Source: JADCRZ01 sp031399065 (GTDB lineage Bacteria > Bacteroidota > Bacteroidia > Chitinophagales > Chitinophagaceae). From it: DNA of 64,000 nt. Positions within the stretch are counted from its first letter, which is position 1. Every line of letters begins with the position of its first letter. Below the pieces are notes generated by a model. The model was not told where the DNA came from. It searched no databases and worked only from the letters and a program-made list of their open reading frames with translations. The DNA is taken from assembly GCA_031399065.1 (NCBI GenBank), contig JANNOM010000027.1, positions 9,056-73,055 of the forward strand, read 5' to 3'. The position numbers were made by a program, and so were the translations under genes. Positions 25,721 to 35,607 of the stretch are shown here, one piece after another.

Positions 25721-28700
25721 ATGAAAAAAAATCAACACTACCATCAACTGGTACATTCGATTGTTATCATTTCCTGTTTCTTTCTTTTTTTTAAGAGCAG
25801 TTTAGTAAACGCCCAGACGTATGATCCCGAGCAGTGGATCGTGCAGCCCTGGGTTACGCAGAGCACCCTGGACAAAGGCCTGATAGGAGGGGAAGGGGGC
25901 CAGTGGGGCATAGGCCTTGCCATGGATGAAACAGACGGCAACCTGATGTTTTTTACTACAGATGTAGGTGGTATCTGGCGCAGCCTGAACGGCGGCAATA
26001 CCTGGGAACCTGCCAACGGCGGACTCTGGTCGCGTGGGGCATCTGCCGTTGCCATCGATCCCAATAATATCAACAGGGTACTTACGGTAGGAGGTAATGG
26101 AGGCCAGGGTTTTCAGAACCAGCATGGTATTTACCTGTCTGCCAATAAAGGCAATAGCTGGAGCCTTCGGCTTCCTCTTTCCAGTTATTGCGGCTTTCGT
26201 GATATTAAGGAACATATCACTTTCGATAAAAGCAGCCTTAATCCTTCGCTGGGTTATAGCACGGTAGCCTACTGGTCGCGTTCGGATAATGGCGGTAACT
26301 GCCAGGGAGGGATCGGGCCTTTTAATTTCCCGGGGCTATACAAAAGTATCAACGGAGGCACGGATTGGATTAAAATACCCAATTCCGACTCGGTAGGCGG
26401 AGGAGTTGTAAAAGTAAACCCGGCAAACAGCGCAGTGTATGTGGCCAACAGGCGTGGTTTCTATAAAAGTATCAACGGAGGTACCGACTTTACTAAAGTG
26501 TTAACGGCTAACATAGTAGATATGTCATATCCTTCACAAAACAATACCAATAATATTTACCTTCTTACCAAAGAAGGTGTTTATTTATCCAGTAACGGGG
26601 GCGATAATTTTCAATTAATTACTTCTAATAATTTCCCTGGCCAATTTACACCCTATCACTTGAATGTGAGCCCGGTGAACCCGCTCAAAATGATTCTGCA
26701 GATAAAAAGAACCACGTTCGATGATGTGCGTTACTACACGATAGACGGGGGATTGAACTGGCAGGTTGCCGTCATCGATAAGGTCACTGAAAACTTTACA
26801 CCTTTTAACAACGGGGTAACCATTTATTCGGTATGGCATCCTACAAGAGAGAACGAAGTATGGACCTTCGGCTCTGGCATTGTACTAAAAAGTACAGACG
26901 GGGGAAGAAATTTTGGCTGGGCAGGAAATGGTATATCGCATACATTCGTTTCCGAAGGCATCAACTGGAGTACTACACATCCCGGCGTATTGGCGACACC
27001 TACCCAGGACTGGAATTCAGCCGTTACCACAGATGGTGGCCGCACCTGGAAATACCTTCCAGTGTCGGGCCTTAGTTACGGATATAATTACGGTGCTTAT
27101 TCCAGCAATGGACAGGTAATAGTGGTAGGTAATGCACTGGAAAATTATCTTCCCAGTAAAATTGCCGTTTCCCGCAATGGCGGACAAAGCTTTACCCGCA
27201 CGGCCTATACCATTACAGGGAAAAAAACGGGCTATGGAGACCCTCACGATAGCACTATTCTTTTTTTAGGTAATTTCCGAAGCATCGACGAGGGAATCAC
27301 CTGGAACAATATGAGCGGTTGCGACGGGGTAATTACTTCCAGTCCTACCGGCGCAAAAGAACTTTATGGGATAAAAGGACGCAACATAGTGCGTTCAGAT
27401 ACGCGGGGAGCCAGTTGGACCACCGTCACCACCATACCCGATGGCATCCAGGATCTGGCTTATGATCATATCCGGAACCGTTTTTATGTTACCTGCGGAG
27501 ACAATAACTTTTTCCAGTACGATGTAAATCCGCGCAGACTTACTAATCTGAATAGCCGTATCCCGGCCGACCAGTTCGGATTAAAACGATACAACGCGAT
27601 AGCGGTCGATCCGATCGACCCTACGATTGTTTATTTTGGTGCGCACCGTGATATCTATGCTACGGATGTTTCCCTGCTTCGCTCGCTCAATGCGGGGCTG
27701 ACCTGGCAGATACTAACCGTGGCACCGCGACATAACAATAGCCAGTACGGCGTTACCGGCGGTTATGAAACGCAGGTAATACGCGTTAACCCGGTAACCC
27801 GTTCCCTCTATGTGGGTACCAATTGTTTTGGTAACTGGAAATTTGGTCCGCCTGCTGTTCGGCTGCCTTCAACGGAAAACAAACCGGATCTGGTGGTAGC
27901 GGATATCAGCTATTCAAAGCTGCGCCCTGCGCAGGGAGATACGATACAGTTTATCGTTACACTTGCTAACCGCGGATCGGCACCCAGCTCCGGACCCGTT
28001 TCTGTGGATGTAAAAGTGGACAGCGTAAATTTCGCAACGCTCACTACAGCGGGATCTATACAACCAGGAGATTCAGTGACCCTTGTTACCACCGGCACAC
28101 CCTGGACGAGCCTAAGTGGATCGCATACTTTCCTGGCCGTAGTTGACCCTTTAGATGCAGAGCCCGAGCAAAGCGAGCTTAATAACTCGAATGCCACTTC
28201 TGCGAAAGTAATTACCCTTACAGCCTTACTGCCTCCAGTTAACCTGCAGCTTCTGCTGGCAGAAGCCACCAACGCAGTACTTACCTGGGAGAAACCCGAT
28301 AGTGCTATCGTGGAGCGGTATGATATTTACCGCGACAGTGCATCCGTCGGTTCAGTGGGTAGCAACGTGACCAGGTTTATATCTACAGGACTTACCAGGA
28401 ATACCACCTATCGCTTCTATGTAAAAGCGGTATATGAATCCGGCGACGATACGGCCAGCAATACAGTGGTTGCCAGAACGGCGGCCAGTTTATATGCCAT
28501 TGCCGAGCGGACAAATACGCCGGTAGTATTGGATGGTGTATTAAATGAAAACTGGCGGTTCTCCAACGTGCTGAGCCGGATACCTACTTCCGGCCAAACT
28601 ACGGATAACTTCACCACCTTCGCGTTACTATGGGATTCCGCCAATCTATATGTGGCTGCCAGGGTATTGGACACCACACTTACTTCCCGGCCATCCCATG

Positions 28701-30526
28701 CTGCGGGTGACGGACTGGATGTTTTTGTAGACGGTAACCGTTCCAAAGCCATCGCCATTTATACGCAGGACTGGGCACTGCGTTCCGCTCTGAACACCGA
28801 TTCGCTGGCTCCTATATTAGCACCGATCAATGCCAGGGCAAGATTTACCAGTTCCCGCACTACGGCTATACCGGGTGGCTATATTACCGAGTTTGCCTTA
28901 CCTTGGAGATACCTCTTTAACAATAGTGATCCGAACGCCACTTCCGGCAGTCCCATCACCTTTAATAACGGTAAAATATTCGGCTTCGACCTGGTAAACA
29001 GGGACAATGATAACGGAACAGGGCTGAGGGCATCGGTAACCTGGAGAAGCGGCACCGACCGCGAATTCAACGAAGCAAGCTGGGGAGATGCTATACTGGC
29101 ACCTGCCGGAGGCGATCTTACCCCGCCTGCCGCACCAGCCAATTTGAGGAGCGACCGCCTTTCTTCCACTTCTCTGCGTTTATTATGGAATGCAGCTATA
29201 GACGATGTGGGTGTCGCTGAATATCGCGTGTATAGAAACGGCGTGTTACTTGCCGGCAGCATCACTACTACCAATTATACGGTGAAAGGACTGACACCGC
29301 TTACGGCCTATCAGTTTACCGTAGATGCAATAGACATTTCAGGACGTATATCTCCTGTAAGTACCGTTTTGAATGTTACGACCACTGATCACCTGTTGGC
29401 CAACGCTATCCGGACAACGGTACGGCCGGTAGTAGACGGTGCGCTGAATGAGCCCGAATGGCAATTGAGTTATACCGCCGAGAAATTATTATTCGGTACG
29501 CAAAATAATACTACCGTCTTTGGAACACTGTGGACAAGCGATACCCTGTACATCGGTGTCCAGGTGCTGGATGCCAACCGGTTCACCAACCCGGCGCAGT
29601 TCTTCAATACCGATGCCGTTGAAATTTACCTGGATGGCAACCAGGGACGTACCGCCAGCTATGATGCCAACGACAGGCAATTTATACAGGTCTATAACGG
29701 CGGATTGTTCGGAAGCAATCAGACAGGTGTAAGAAGCCGCTGGTCGCCCATCGAAGGAGGATATACGGTAGAAATGGCCGTACCATGGAGCAATTTCGGA
29801 GTTACTGCTATCAATAATCTTATTATTGGTTTTGATGTGGCTAATAACGATGATGATAACGGAAGCGGGCGTACGGTGCAGACGATGTGGAATGGTAACG
29901 ATAATAATTTTCTTACCTCCGCAGCATTCGGAAGACTGAAGCTACTCCCGGCTTCCAATACTACGGTAACACTCACGTCTCTTTGTTCAAATAATCCGGC
30001 TGTTACGCGTCGCTGGAGGGTTAGGAGCACCTATACCACGCCGGTGAACTTTACCTGGGATATCTATGGATCTGCCCAGACGGGTTCCGGAACGGTGCCT
30101 GCCAACGGTACTGTCATTTTTGAAACGAATACCGAAGGCGATAGTCTGGCCACCAACACCCTGCGGTTGAACTATCTGAATAAGAGTACTACCAAAGCGA
30201 GCAGTGGTGCAATATGCAGCACAGGGTCCAGGGAAGCTACGATCGCAGAAACTGTTACCGCTTCTGCCCAGGGTACTATAACCGTATTCCCCAACGCTTC
30301 TGACGGTAATTTCACGATCCGTTACCCGGCGCAAAACGCCGAAAAGGTGGAAGTGCAGATTATCAATGAACTGGGACAATCGGTGCTGCGCCAGGTGTTC
30401 AATGTATCCGGAGGAACGAACCAGTTACCTGTCCGCTTCCGTCCGCTTGCATCCGGTATCCATTTATTACGTATCGTACCGGCATCAGGCAAACAAACAG
30501 TAATTAAACTTTTATTTAACAAATAA
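25721..30526 (+). CDS. giant BNR/GH74-like protein with CARDB, Fn3, two CBM9-like domains and T9SS tail
   Basis: 1601 residues. Signal peptide to about 31; beta-propeller region of about 690 residues with sialidase-type BNR/Asp-box repeats (SLNGGNTWEP, SANKGNSWS, SINGGTDW, TDGGRTW), as in GH74 xyloglucanases or related surface glycanases; CARDB domain about 721-830 (KPDLVVADISYS); Fn3 about 836-922; CBM9-like domain 925-1127 (VVLDGVLNENW); a second Fn3 1134-1222; a second CBM9-like domain 1225-1410 (PVVDGALNEPEW); a small beta domain 1413-1497; T9SS type A sorting domain from about 1521 (ITVFPNASDGNFTI) to KLLFNK. It would be secreted through T9SS and anchored to the cell surface. It follows SusD by 52 bp and ends in a strong terminator. 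The catalytic Asp pair of GH74 was not identified with certainty, so the activity is open. Confidence 0.85.
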   Translation: MKKNQHYHQLVHSIVIISCFFLFFKSSLVNAQTYDPEQWIVQPWVTQSTLDKGLIGGEGGQWGIGLAMDETDGNLMFFTTDVGGIWRSLNGGNTWEPANGGLWSRGASAVAIDPNNINRVLTVGGNGGQGFQNQHGIYLSANKGNSWSLRLPLSSYCGFRDIKEHITFDKSSLNPSLGYSTVAYWSRSDNGGNCQGGIGPFNFPGLYKSINGGTDWIKIPNSDSVGGGVVKVNPANSAVYVANRRGFYKSINGGTDFTKVLTANIVDMSYPSQNNTNNIYLLTKEGVYLSSNGGDNFQLITSNNFPGQFTPYHLNVSPVNPLKMILQIKRTTFDDVRYYTIDGGLNWQVAVIDKVTENFTPFNNGVTIYSVWHPTRENEVWTFGSGIVLKSTDGGRNFGWAGNGISHTFVSEGINWSTTHPGVLATPTQDWNSAVTTDGGRTWKYLPVSGLSYGYNYGAYSSNGQVIVVGNALENYLPSKIAVSRNGGQSFTRTAYTITGKKTGYGDPHDSTILFLGNFRSIDEGITWNNMSGCDGVITSSPTGAKELYGIKGRNIVRSDTRGASWTTVTTIPDGIQDLAYDHIRNRFYVTCGDNNFFQYDVNPRRLTNLNSRIPADQFGLKRYNAIAVDPIDPTIVYFGAHRDIYATDVSLLRSLNAGLTWQILTVAPRHNNSQYGVTGGYETQVIRVNPVTRSLYVGTNCFGNWKFGPPAVRLPSTENKPDLVVADISYSKLRPAQGDTIQFIVTLANRGSAPSSGPVSVDVKVDSVNFATLTTAGSIQPGDSVTLVTTGTPWTSLSGSHTFLAVVDPLDAEPEQSELNNSNATSAKVITLTALLPPVNLQLLLAEATNAVLTWEKPDSAIVERYDIYRDSASVGSVGSNVTRFISTGLTRNTTYRFYVKAVYESGDDTASNTVVARTAASLYAIAERTNTPVVLDGVLNENWRFSNVLSRIPTSGQTTDNFTTFALLWDSANLYVAARVLDTTLTSRPSHAAGDGLDVFVDGNRSKAIAIYTQDWALRSALNTDSLAPILAPINARARFTSSRTTAIPGGYITEFALPWRYLFNNSDPNATSGSPITFNNGKIFGFDLVNRDNDNGTGLRASVTWRSGTDREFNEASWGDAILAPAGGDLTPPAAPANLRSDRLSSTSLRLLWNAAIDDVGVAEYRVYRNGVLLAGSITTTNYTVKGLTPLTAYQFTVDAIDISGRISPVSTVLNVTTTDHLLANAIRTTVRPVVDGALNEPEWQLSYTAEKLLFGTQNNTTVFGTLWTSDTLYIGVQVLDANRFTNPAQFFNTDAVEIYLDGNQGRTASYDANDRQFIQVYNGGLFGSNQTGVRSRWSPIEGGYTVEMAVPWSNFGVTAINNLIIGFDVANNDDDNGSGRTVQTMWNGNDNNFLTSAAFGRLKLLPASNTTVTLTSLCSNNPAVTRRWRVRSTYTTPVNFTWDIYGSAQTGSGTVPANGTVIFETNTEGDSLATNTLRLNYLNKSTTKASSGAICSTGSREATIAETVTASAQGTITVFPNASDGNFTIRYPAQNAEKVEVQIINELGQSVLRQVFNVSGGTNQLPVRFRPLASGIHLLRIVPASGKQTVIKLLFNK

Positions 30527-30535
30527 AAAAACCAT

Positions 30536-30569
30536 AGCTGCCCGGTAAATTTTACCGGGCAGCTTTTTT
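30536..30569 (+). terminator. strong rho-independent terminator
   Basis: Perfect 14-bp inverted repeat (AGCTGCCCGGTAAA, one-base centre, TTTACCGGGCAGCT) followed by a T-run at 30565-30569. It ends the SusCD-propeller operon and precedes the next gene by only 8 bp, so that gene needs some readthrough or its own promoter. Confidence 0.85.
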
Positions 30570-30577
30570 ACATTATT

Positions 30578-32614
30578 ATGTATTTCACGAAGTATGTGTT
30601 GGTCCTGGTTTTATTATTCATAACCTCCGGAACCTATTCCCAAAAACAGATTAACCAGGATGTATCCGCCGCATGGGATACGGTAACACCTTTACAGAAC
30701 CCGTATAAAGGATGGTATATTCACTACTATGATAACAGACTCGATCGGTATGGCAAATCCCTTGCACCGGAGGATCAGTTAAAAGACCTTAAAGGATTAA
30801 ATCATGTTTACCTGCGTCTCGGCTGGTGTTACCTGGAGCCGGAAGAAGGCAGGTTCAACTGGCCCCTGATAGATTCTATCATAGATAAATGGACCGCCCG
30901 GGGATGCCAGATCAGTTTCCGGATATCCTGCAAGGAAACAAGCAGCGACCAGGTTTTTGCGACACCGGAATGGGTAAAGAAGGCCGGCGTTAAAGGAAGT
31001 TTTGCAGGAAAAAATAATAACTGGGAACCTGATTACGGCGATCCCATTTTCCTGGAAAAGCTGGAGAATTTTCACCGTGCTTTCGCTAAAAGATATGGAG
31101 ATCAGCCCTACCTGGCTTATGTGGATATCGGCAGTTTCGGCGATTGGGGAGAAGGGCATACTATATTCGGTACCAAGACAGAATACCCCGCATCGGTGAT
31201 AAAAAAACACATCGATATTTACAAAAGATGCTATCCTAATACATTGCTGATGATCAGCGACGATTTCATCACATCCCGCAATAAACCGGACGATGCCACA
31301 GCCCGTGAGCTGCTGGAATACATCCGCGGTAACGGGATTGCCTGGAGAGACGATAGTGTATGCGTAAAGTTTTTTACCGATCACTATGGCTTCAGTACGC
31401 TGCGAAGTCAATACCTGTTCGATGAAACCTGGAGAACATTACCCGGCGATCTCGAACTGGAACATTACCAGCTTACCAAAGATTTCGATACCTGGAAAAA
31501 CGGCAAGCCATTGGAAGCAGCTATCCGCGAGGCCCACGCCACTTATGTAGGATTTCACGGAGAGCCCCGACAATGGATGCAGGATAACCCGGGATATGCA
31601 GACCGCCTGATCAATCATATAGGGTATTGGTATTTTATAAAATCGGTACAACTACCGGTTACCGTTAAAGCCGGCCAGCGGGATTCAGTTTCCATTACCT
31701 GGTTAAACAGGGGAGTAGCTCCGGCTTACCGGCGTTTTGCCCTTTCCCTTTCTATTATCTCTCACGAAAAAGAACAGATCATTCCCTTATCGAATGGCGA
31801 TAACCGTACCTGGATGCCGGATTCTTTAGTAAGTGAAACATATCATTTTACCGTACCGGACGATTTTCCGAGCGGTAGTGCTAAAATAGGCGTGCGGCTG
31901 ATAGCGGATATGCCTGACGGGAAACAGCGCGTTGTGGAACTTGGTATGCGATGGAAAAACAAAACAGGTTTTTATCATGTAGGAAAGATAAATGTGCTGG
32001 CAGCCCGGCCGCTAAATAAAAAAAAGATTGTCTTCCTGGGTGATTCCATTACGCAGGAAGCGTTTGGCGAAGACGGTTATGCCAGTGTGTTGAAAAAAAC
32101 CAGGTCGGTTAGAAAAAAATATGAGTTGATTGGGGAAGGAGTAGGAGGCAACCGCATAGGTGACCTGGTAAAAAGACAACAGGAAGATGTACTGGTATAC
32201 AAACCAGATAAAGTAGTATTGTTTGTAGGTGTTAACGATTGTGGATGGCCTACCTGGCATCCGGAAGAGCTCAGTAATACCGAAGCTGAATACGAGCAAA
32301 GCATGCTGGAAATGGTAAAGCAGTTTCAGCAGCGGCAGATCGAGGTGATTATATGCACACCGGCCTTAATCGGCGAAAAGAAAAACGGCGGTAATGGACT
32401 TGATAAAAAACTGGATCGTTACGCGGACATTTGCAGGAGGGTGGCGGCCAGCAGCGGATCTGAGCTGGCAGATATCCGCACGGCGTTTACCCGTTATCTC
32501 GAAGTTCATAATACGGCTGACCAGGATAAGGGCATTCTCACCGTTGATGGTGTGCATCCGAACCGGACAGGCAGCGAACTGATTGCACAGGAACTAAGTA
32601 AAGTAATTAAATAG
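30578..32614 (+). CDS. DUF4832-like glycosidase-fold domain fused to SGNH/GDSL esterase
   Basis: 678 residues with a signal peptide (cleavage near TYSQKQ). Residues about 28-470 form a clan GH-A-like barrel of the DUF4832 type (LQNPYKGWYIHYYDN, LRLGWCYLEPEEGRFNWP, YVDIGSFGDWGEGH), followed by a beta domain. Residues about 480-678 are an SGNH hydrolase: block I IVFLGDSITQ with the nucleophile Ser, block II GVGGNRIGDL with Gly, block III FVGVNDCG with Asn, and block V DGVHPNRTG with catalytic Asp and His. SGNH proteins in glycan loci usually remove acetyl groups. Fused to a putative glycosidase in a locus with GH5 and GH27 members, it may deacetylate mannan. The start codon is only 8 bp after the terminator. 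Confidence 0.8.
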   Translation: MYFTKYVLVLVLLFITSGTYSQKQINQDVSAAWDTVTPLQNPYKGWYIHYYDNRLDRYGKSLAPEDQLKDLKGLNHVYLRLGWCYLEPEEGRFNWPLIDSIIDKWTARGCQISFRISCKETSSDQVFATPEWVKKAGVKGSFAGKNNNWEPDYGDPIFLEKLENFHRAFAKRYGDQPYLAYVDIGSFGDWGEGHTIFGTKTEYPASVIKKHIDIYKRCYPNTLLMISDDFITSRNKPDDATARELLEYIRGNGIAWRDDSVCVKFFTDHYGFSTLRSQYLFDETWRTLPGDLELEHYQLTKDFDTWKNGKPLEAAIREAHATYVGFHGEPRQWMQDNPGYADRLINHIGYWYFIKSVQLPVTVKAGQRDSVSITWLNRGVAPAYRRFALSLSIISHEKEQIIPLSNGDNRTWMPDSLVSETYHFTVPDDFPSGSAKIGVRLIADMPDGKQRVVELGMRWKNKTGFYHVGKINVLAARPLNKKKIVFLGDSITQEAFGEDGYASVLKKTRSVRKKYELIGEGVGGNRIGDLVKRQQEDVLVYKPDKVVLFVGVNDCGWPTWHPEELSNTEAEYEQSMLEMVKQFQQRQIEVIICTPALIGEKKNGGNGLDKKLDRYADICRRVAASSGSELADIRTAFTRYLEVHNTADQDKGILTVDGVHPNRTGSELIAQELSKVIK

Positions 32615-32651
32615 ATACCCTTCTACTCACCCCCAAAAAAAGGCAGATCGT

Positions 32652-34088
32652 ATGACTATAACGGGAAATCATTTTTTATTAATACCACTATTTTTATTCC
32701 TGTTTTCCGGCGTTCAGGCGCAACATACTTTTTCTAAAACGGCTAATACTTTAACGCCGGTACTGGAAAAAACACAGCGTATCAATAACACGCCTAAAAC
32801 CATCACCGCGCCCAGGCCGCCCATGGGCTGGAACTCCTGGAACAATTTCGGTTGCGATATTACGGAGAAGGAATTCAGGGCGCAGGTAGATTATGCAGCC
32901 ACCCACCTGAAACAGTATGGTTATGAATACATGACTATAGATATATCCTGGTATTCACCGAGTGTGTCTGCCGATCCGCGAAGCCCTTTCCATCATCCGG
33001 AATATGCGCGGCACGATGCCAATATAGACGCGTATGGCCGCTTTATACCGGCATTGAATAAGTTTCCCTCATCGGGTGGTTCATTCAAGGCAATGGCAGA
33101 TTATGTGCATTCAAAGGGCCTTAAACTGGGCATCCATATTATGCGGGGCATACCCTGGCAGGCAGTTGAGCGAGACCTGCCCATATCGGGTTCAGCTTAT
33201 CGCGCCAGGGATATTGCCAATCCTGCCGATATCTGCCTTTGGTATAATGCCACCTATGGAATAGATATGAGCAAGCCCGGTGCTCAGGAATATTATAACT
33301 CCATTTTTGCACTGTATGCGTCCTGGGGAGTAGACCTGGTAAAAGTGGACGACCTGTCGATGCCTTATCATGCCGATGAAATTACAGCGGTGCGTAAAGC
33401 CATCGAAAAATGCGGGCGCCCAATGGTATTTAGTACTTCTCCCGGCTCAACGCCCGTTACCGCGCGTTACCATATACTCACGAATGCAGATATGTTCCGG
33501 GTATCGGCCGATTTCTGGGATACCTGGCCCCGTTTGAAAGAACAGTTTTTTCTGGCCTCCCAATGGGCGATCCACAGTGTGCATTTTCCCGGACGGTGGC
33601 CCGACCTCGATATGATACCTTTCGGAAAAATAGCCAGCCGTTCGGGTGATGCAGGGGGAGAGCGGTATAGCCGTTTCACCAAAGAAGAGCAGTATACTTT
33701 GATGACGTTGTGGTGCATTGCGCGATCTCCGCTGATCATCGGGAACGATTTGTTACAGACGGATTCGTTTGCCTATAAACTGCTTACCAATAAAGAGGTG
33801 CTGAAAGTAAACCAGGAAGGAAGTAATCAGCGTCAGGTATATGCCGGCAACGGACAGGTAGTGTGGGAGTCTGAAGCACCGGATCGCATCAGCAAATACA
33901 TTGCATTATTTAATCAGACCGACTCGGTTCTTTCCATCGAAGCACCTTTTAATCTGACCGGAATAAAAGGTAAATGCCGGGTGCGCGATTTATGGGCGCA
34001 GCGTGACCTGGGTATTTTTGAAGACAGTTTTCGGGCAGATATCGGCATACATAGTGCGGGTATGTATATGCTTACTCCCGTGAATTAA
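32652..34088 (+). CDS. GH27 alpha-galactosidase
   Basis: 478 residues with a signal peptide (cleavage near GVQAQ). The family 27 opening PPMGWNSWNNFGCDI is at about 56-70, then YMTIDISWY, the nucleophile Asp233 in WGVDLVKVDD and the acid/base Asp287 in FRVSADFWD. A second conserved segment FPGRWPDLDM and the C-terminal beta domain follow. GH27 enzymes release alpha-1,6-linked galactose from galactomannan or galacto-oligosaccharides. It follows the DUF4832/SGNH gene by 37 bp on the same strand and is the last gene of the locus. It supports assignment to galactomannan use together with the GH5-like enzyme. Confidence 0.92.
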   Translation: MTITGNHFLLIPLFLFLFSGVQAQHTFSKTANTLTPVLEKTQRINNTPKTITAPRPPMGWNSWNNFGCDITEKEFRAQVDYAATHLKQYGYEYMTIDISWYSPSVSADPRSPFHHPEYARHDANIDAYGRFIPALNKFPSSGGSFKAMADYVHSKGLKLGIHIMRGIPWQAVERDLPISGSAYRARDIANPADICLWYNATYGIDMSKPGAQEYYNSIFALYASWGVDLVKVDDLSMPYHADEITAVRKAIEKCGRPMVFSTSPGSTPVTARYHILTNADMFRVSADFWDTWPRLKEQFFLASQWAIHSVHFPGRWPDLDMIPFGKIASRSGDAGGERYSRFTKEEQYTLMTLWCIARSPLIIGNDLLQTDSFAYKLLTNKEVLKVNQEGSNQRQVYAGNGQVVWESEAPDRISKYIALFNQTDSVLSIEAPFNLTGIKGKCRVRDLWAQRDLGIFEDSFRADIGIHSAGMYMLTPVN

Positions 34089-34203
34089 AAAGGATACTCA
34101 TTAGCTTTATTATCAAAATGCCCATGTAATGTAAACCGCTATTGATTATGGTATGAATCCCGATATAGCATTTATTTTGTAACCATGGATATGCATACTC
34201 TTT

Positions 34204-34245
34204 AAATAAAGAGGCCGTATCAAAGTTGATACAGCCTCTTTATTT
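34204..34245. terminator. bidirectional terminator hairpin
   Basis: Arms AAATAAAGAGGC and GCCTCTTTATTT enclose a second inverted repeat (GTATCAAAGTTGATAC), making a long nearly continuous stem with A and T runs on both sides. It can end both the alpha-galactosidase transcript and the convergent Mn-catalase transcript. Confidence 0.75.
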
Positions 34246-34338
34246 AAATACCTTATGCAAACAAATTGCTCTTATACAGTTCTCCGGCTTTTCGAAATAC
34301 GTTCGATACTTTCGCTTGCTTTAAGAATACATCGATCA

Positions 34339-35277
34339 TTATTTCTTCTTCCCTGATTTTTTAGGCGCAGCCATTTTTTCTTTAAACTCTGTGAAAGCGT
34401 CGGCAAGTTCCTGTAATTCCGGGTCCAGGCCGGGAGCAAACTCTTCCGGACGTTCCGGTGCAGATGGAATGGGATAACTTTCGCGCGGTTCTTTCATGGT
34501 AACAAGTTCCGTATCGTCATGAAACGGTGAAGCCCCGCTAAAGATTTTTCCCATTTGCGAATCATCCAGGCGGAAATGGTATTGCTCACGATGAATGCCC
34601 GCGTCGAGCAAAACTTTTACTTCCGGAAACTGCGACGAATCAAATTTAGGAACGGGTAATACTTTCCCCCAATCCACTCCCAGTGTTTCCAGTGCTTTTG
34701 CGAAGGCAGCCTGGTGCGCTTCATCCCGAACGATCAGGAAGGCTACCGTTGCGCGCAGCGTTTTGTTTTCTGACATCTGGTAGATGCGGCATTTCTGTAA
34801 ACGACCCGTAGCTTCCAGTACCAGGTTGTCCATCAGATCCAGTACCAGGTTGCCATGGTTGTGTACATAGGAGCCACTCCATGGATTACCCGCTGCATCT
34901 ACGGGCAGCGCACCCTGCGCGCCCACTATAAAGTGATGCGGGTTTTGCTGCTCCTTCGCCATATCCATGGTTGCCACACCGCCTTTACCGGGCGTTTCAA
35001 ACTTCTTTCCATGATATTCAGGAGCGCCATCCAGCAGGCGGGCGATGGTTTTTGAAATCAGTTCCACATGACTGATTTCTTCTATTCCCACACCTTGAAT
35101 AAGATCAAGATAAGGAATACCGTTCCCCCTGAAATTAAAGCTCTGAAAAAGATATTGCATCATCGTACGCATTTCCCCGAACTGGCCACCCAGGCCTTCC
35201 TGCAACGCATTGGCGGCGGAGGGATCGGGTTCGTCGGCTACGATTTCGTTGATAAGTGTCTGAACATGGTAAAACAT
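34339..35277 (-). CDS. manganese catalase
   Basis: 312 residues from the ATG at 35275-35277, giving the family's standard start MFYHVQTLINEIVADEPDP; an upstream ATG would add 24 residues of no family character. The ferritin-like four-helix bundle carries the dimanganese ligands: Glu in LINEIV, Glu/His in GIEEISHVELISK, and a second pair in RDEAHQAAFAKALE. Non-heme Mn-catalase converts hydrogen peroxide to water and oxygen in the cytoplasm. The C-terminal tail is Lys-rich (AAPKKSGKKK). The gene is single, convergent with the sugar locus. In many soil Bacteroidota this gene belongs to general stress islands. Confidence 0.93.
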   Translation of the reverse strand: MFYHVQTLINEIVADEPDPSAANALQEGLGGQFGEMRTMMQYLFQSFNFRGNGIPYLDLIQGVGIEEISHVELISKTIARLLDGAPEYHGKKFETPGKGGVATMDMAKEQQNPHHFIVGAQGALPVDAAGNPWSGSYVHNHGNLVLDLMDNLVLEATGRLQKCRIYQMSENKTLRATVAFLIVRDEAHQAAFAKALETLGVDWGKVLPVPKFDSSQFPEVKVLLDAGIHREQYHFRLDDSQMGKIFSGASPFHDDTELVTMKEPRESYPIPSAPERPEEFAPGLDPELQELADAFTEFKEKMAAPKKSGKKK

Positions 35278-35406
35278 ATAATGATTTTTATTTCGTCTAC
35301 TTGTATAAAATTTATGCCACCGATACTTACGTTTAATCGGTGCATTCATTTAAATCTATAAAATTGGCGAGGTTGTTTCAGTGTTTGATTGTGCGGATAA
35401 ACAAAT

Positions 35407-35455
35407 AGCAAAGCCCCACCAAGGCTATGTTGAACTTTTGGTAGGGCTTGCTTTT
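35407..35455 (+). terminator. terminator-like hairpin without an upstream gene
   Basis: Imperfect stem GCAAAGCCCCACCAA (35407-35421) and TTGGTAGGGCTTGC (35437-35450), followed by five T. No plus-strand gene ends here, so it may be a relic or a small RNA end. Confidence 0.4.
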
Positions 35456-35544
35456 TATTTAGGCTTATTACGACGGCAACTTTACAAAGCAACAATTTAA
35501 CTGATAATTATACGCTATAAAAAGACGGTGCCTTACTTTGTGAA

Positions 35545-35595
35545 GGAATGAAAATGCCCCCAAAAGTGTTTAGCTCTTGGGGGCATTTTCATTCC
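35545..35595. terminator. 19-bp perfect stem terminator
   Basis: GGAATGAAAATGCCCCCAA (35545-35563) and its exact complement (35577-35595) enclose a 13-base loop. It lies 12 bp beyond the stop codon of the minus-strand beta-helix gene and should end that transcript. Confidence 0.75.
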
Positions 35596-35607
35596 TTGAT
35601 TAACCAT

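Noticed and set aside
34339..35349. Longer Mn-catalase start at 35349
   Set aside because: The extra 24 residues have no family counterpart; the internal ATG gives the canonical MFYHVQTL start.
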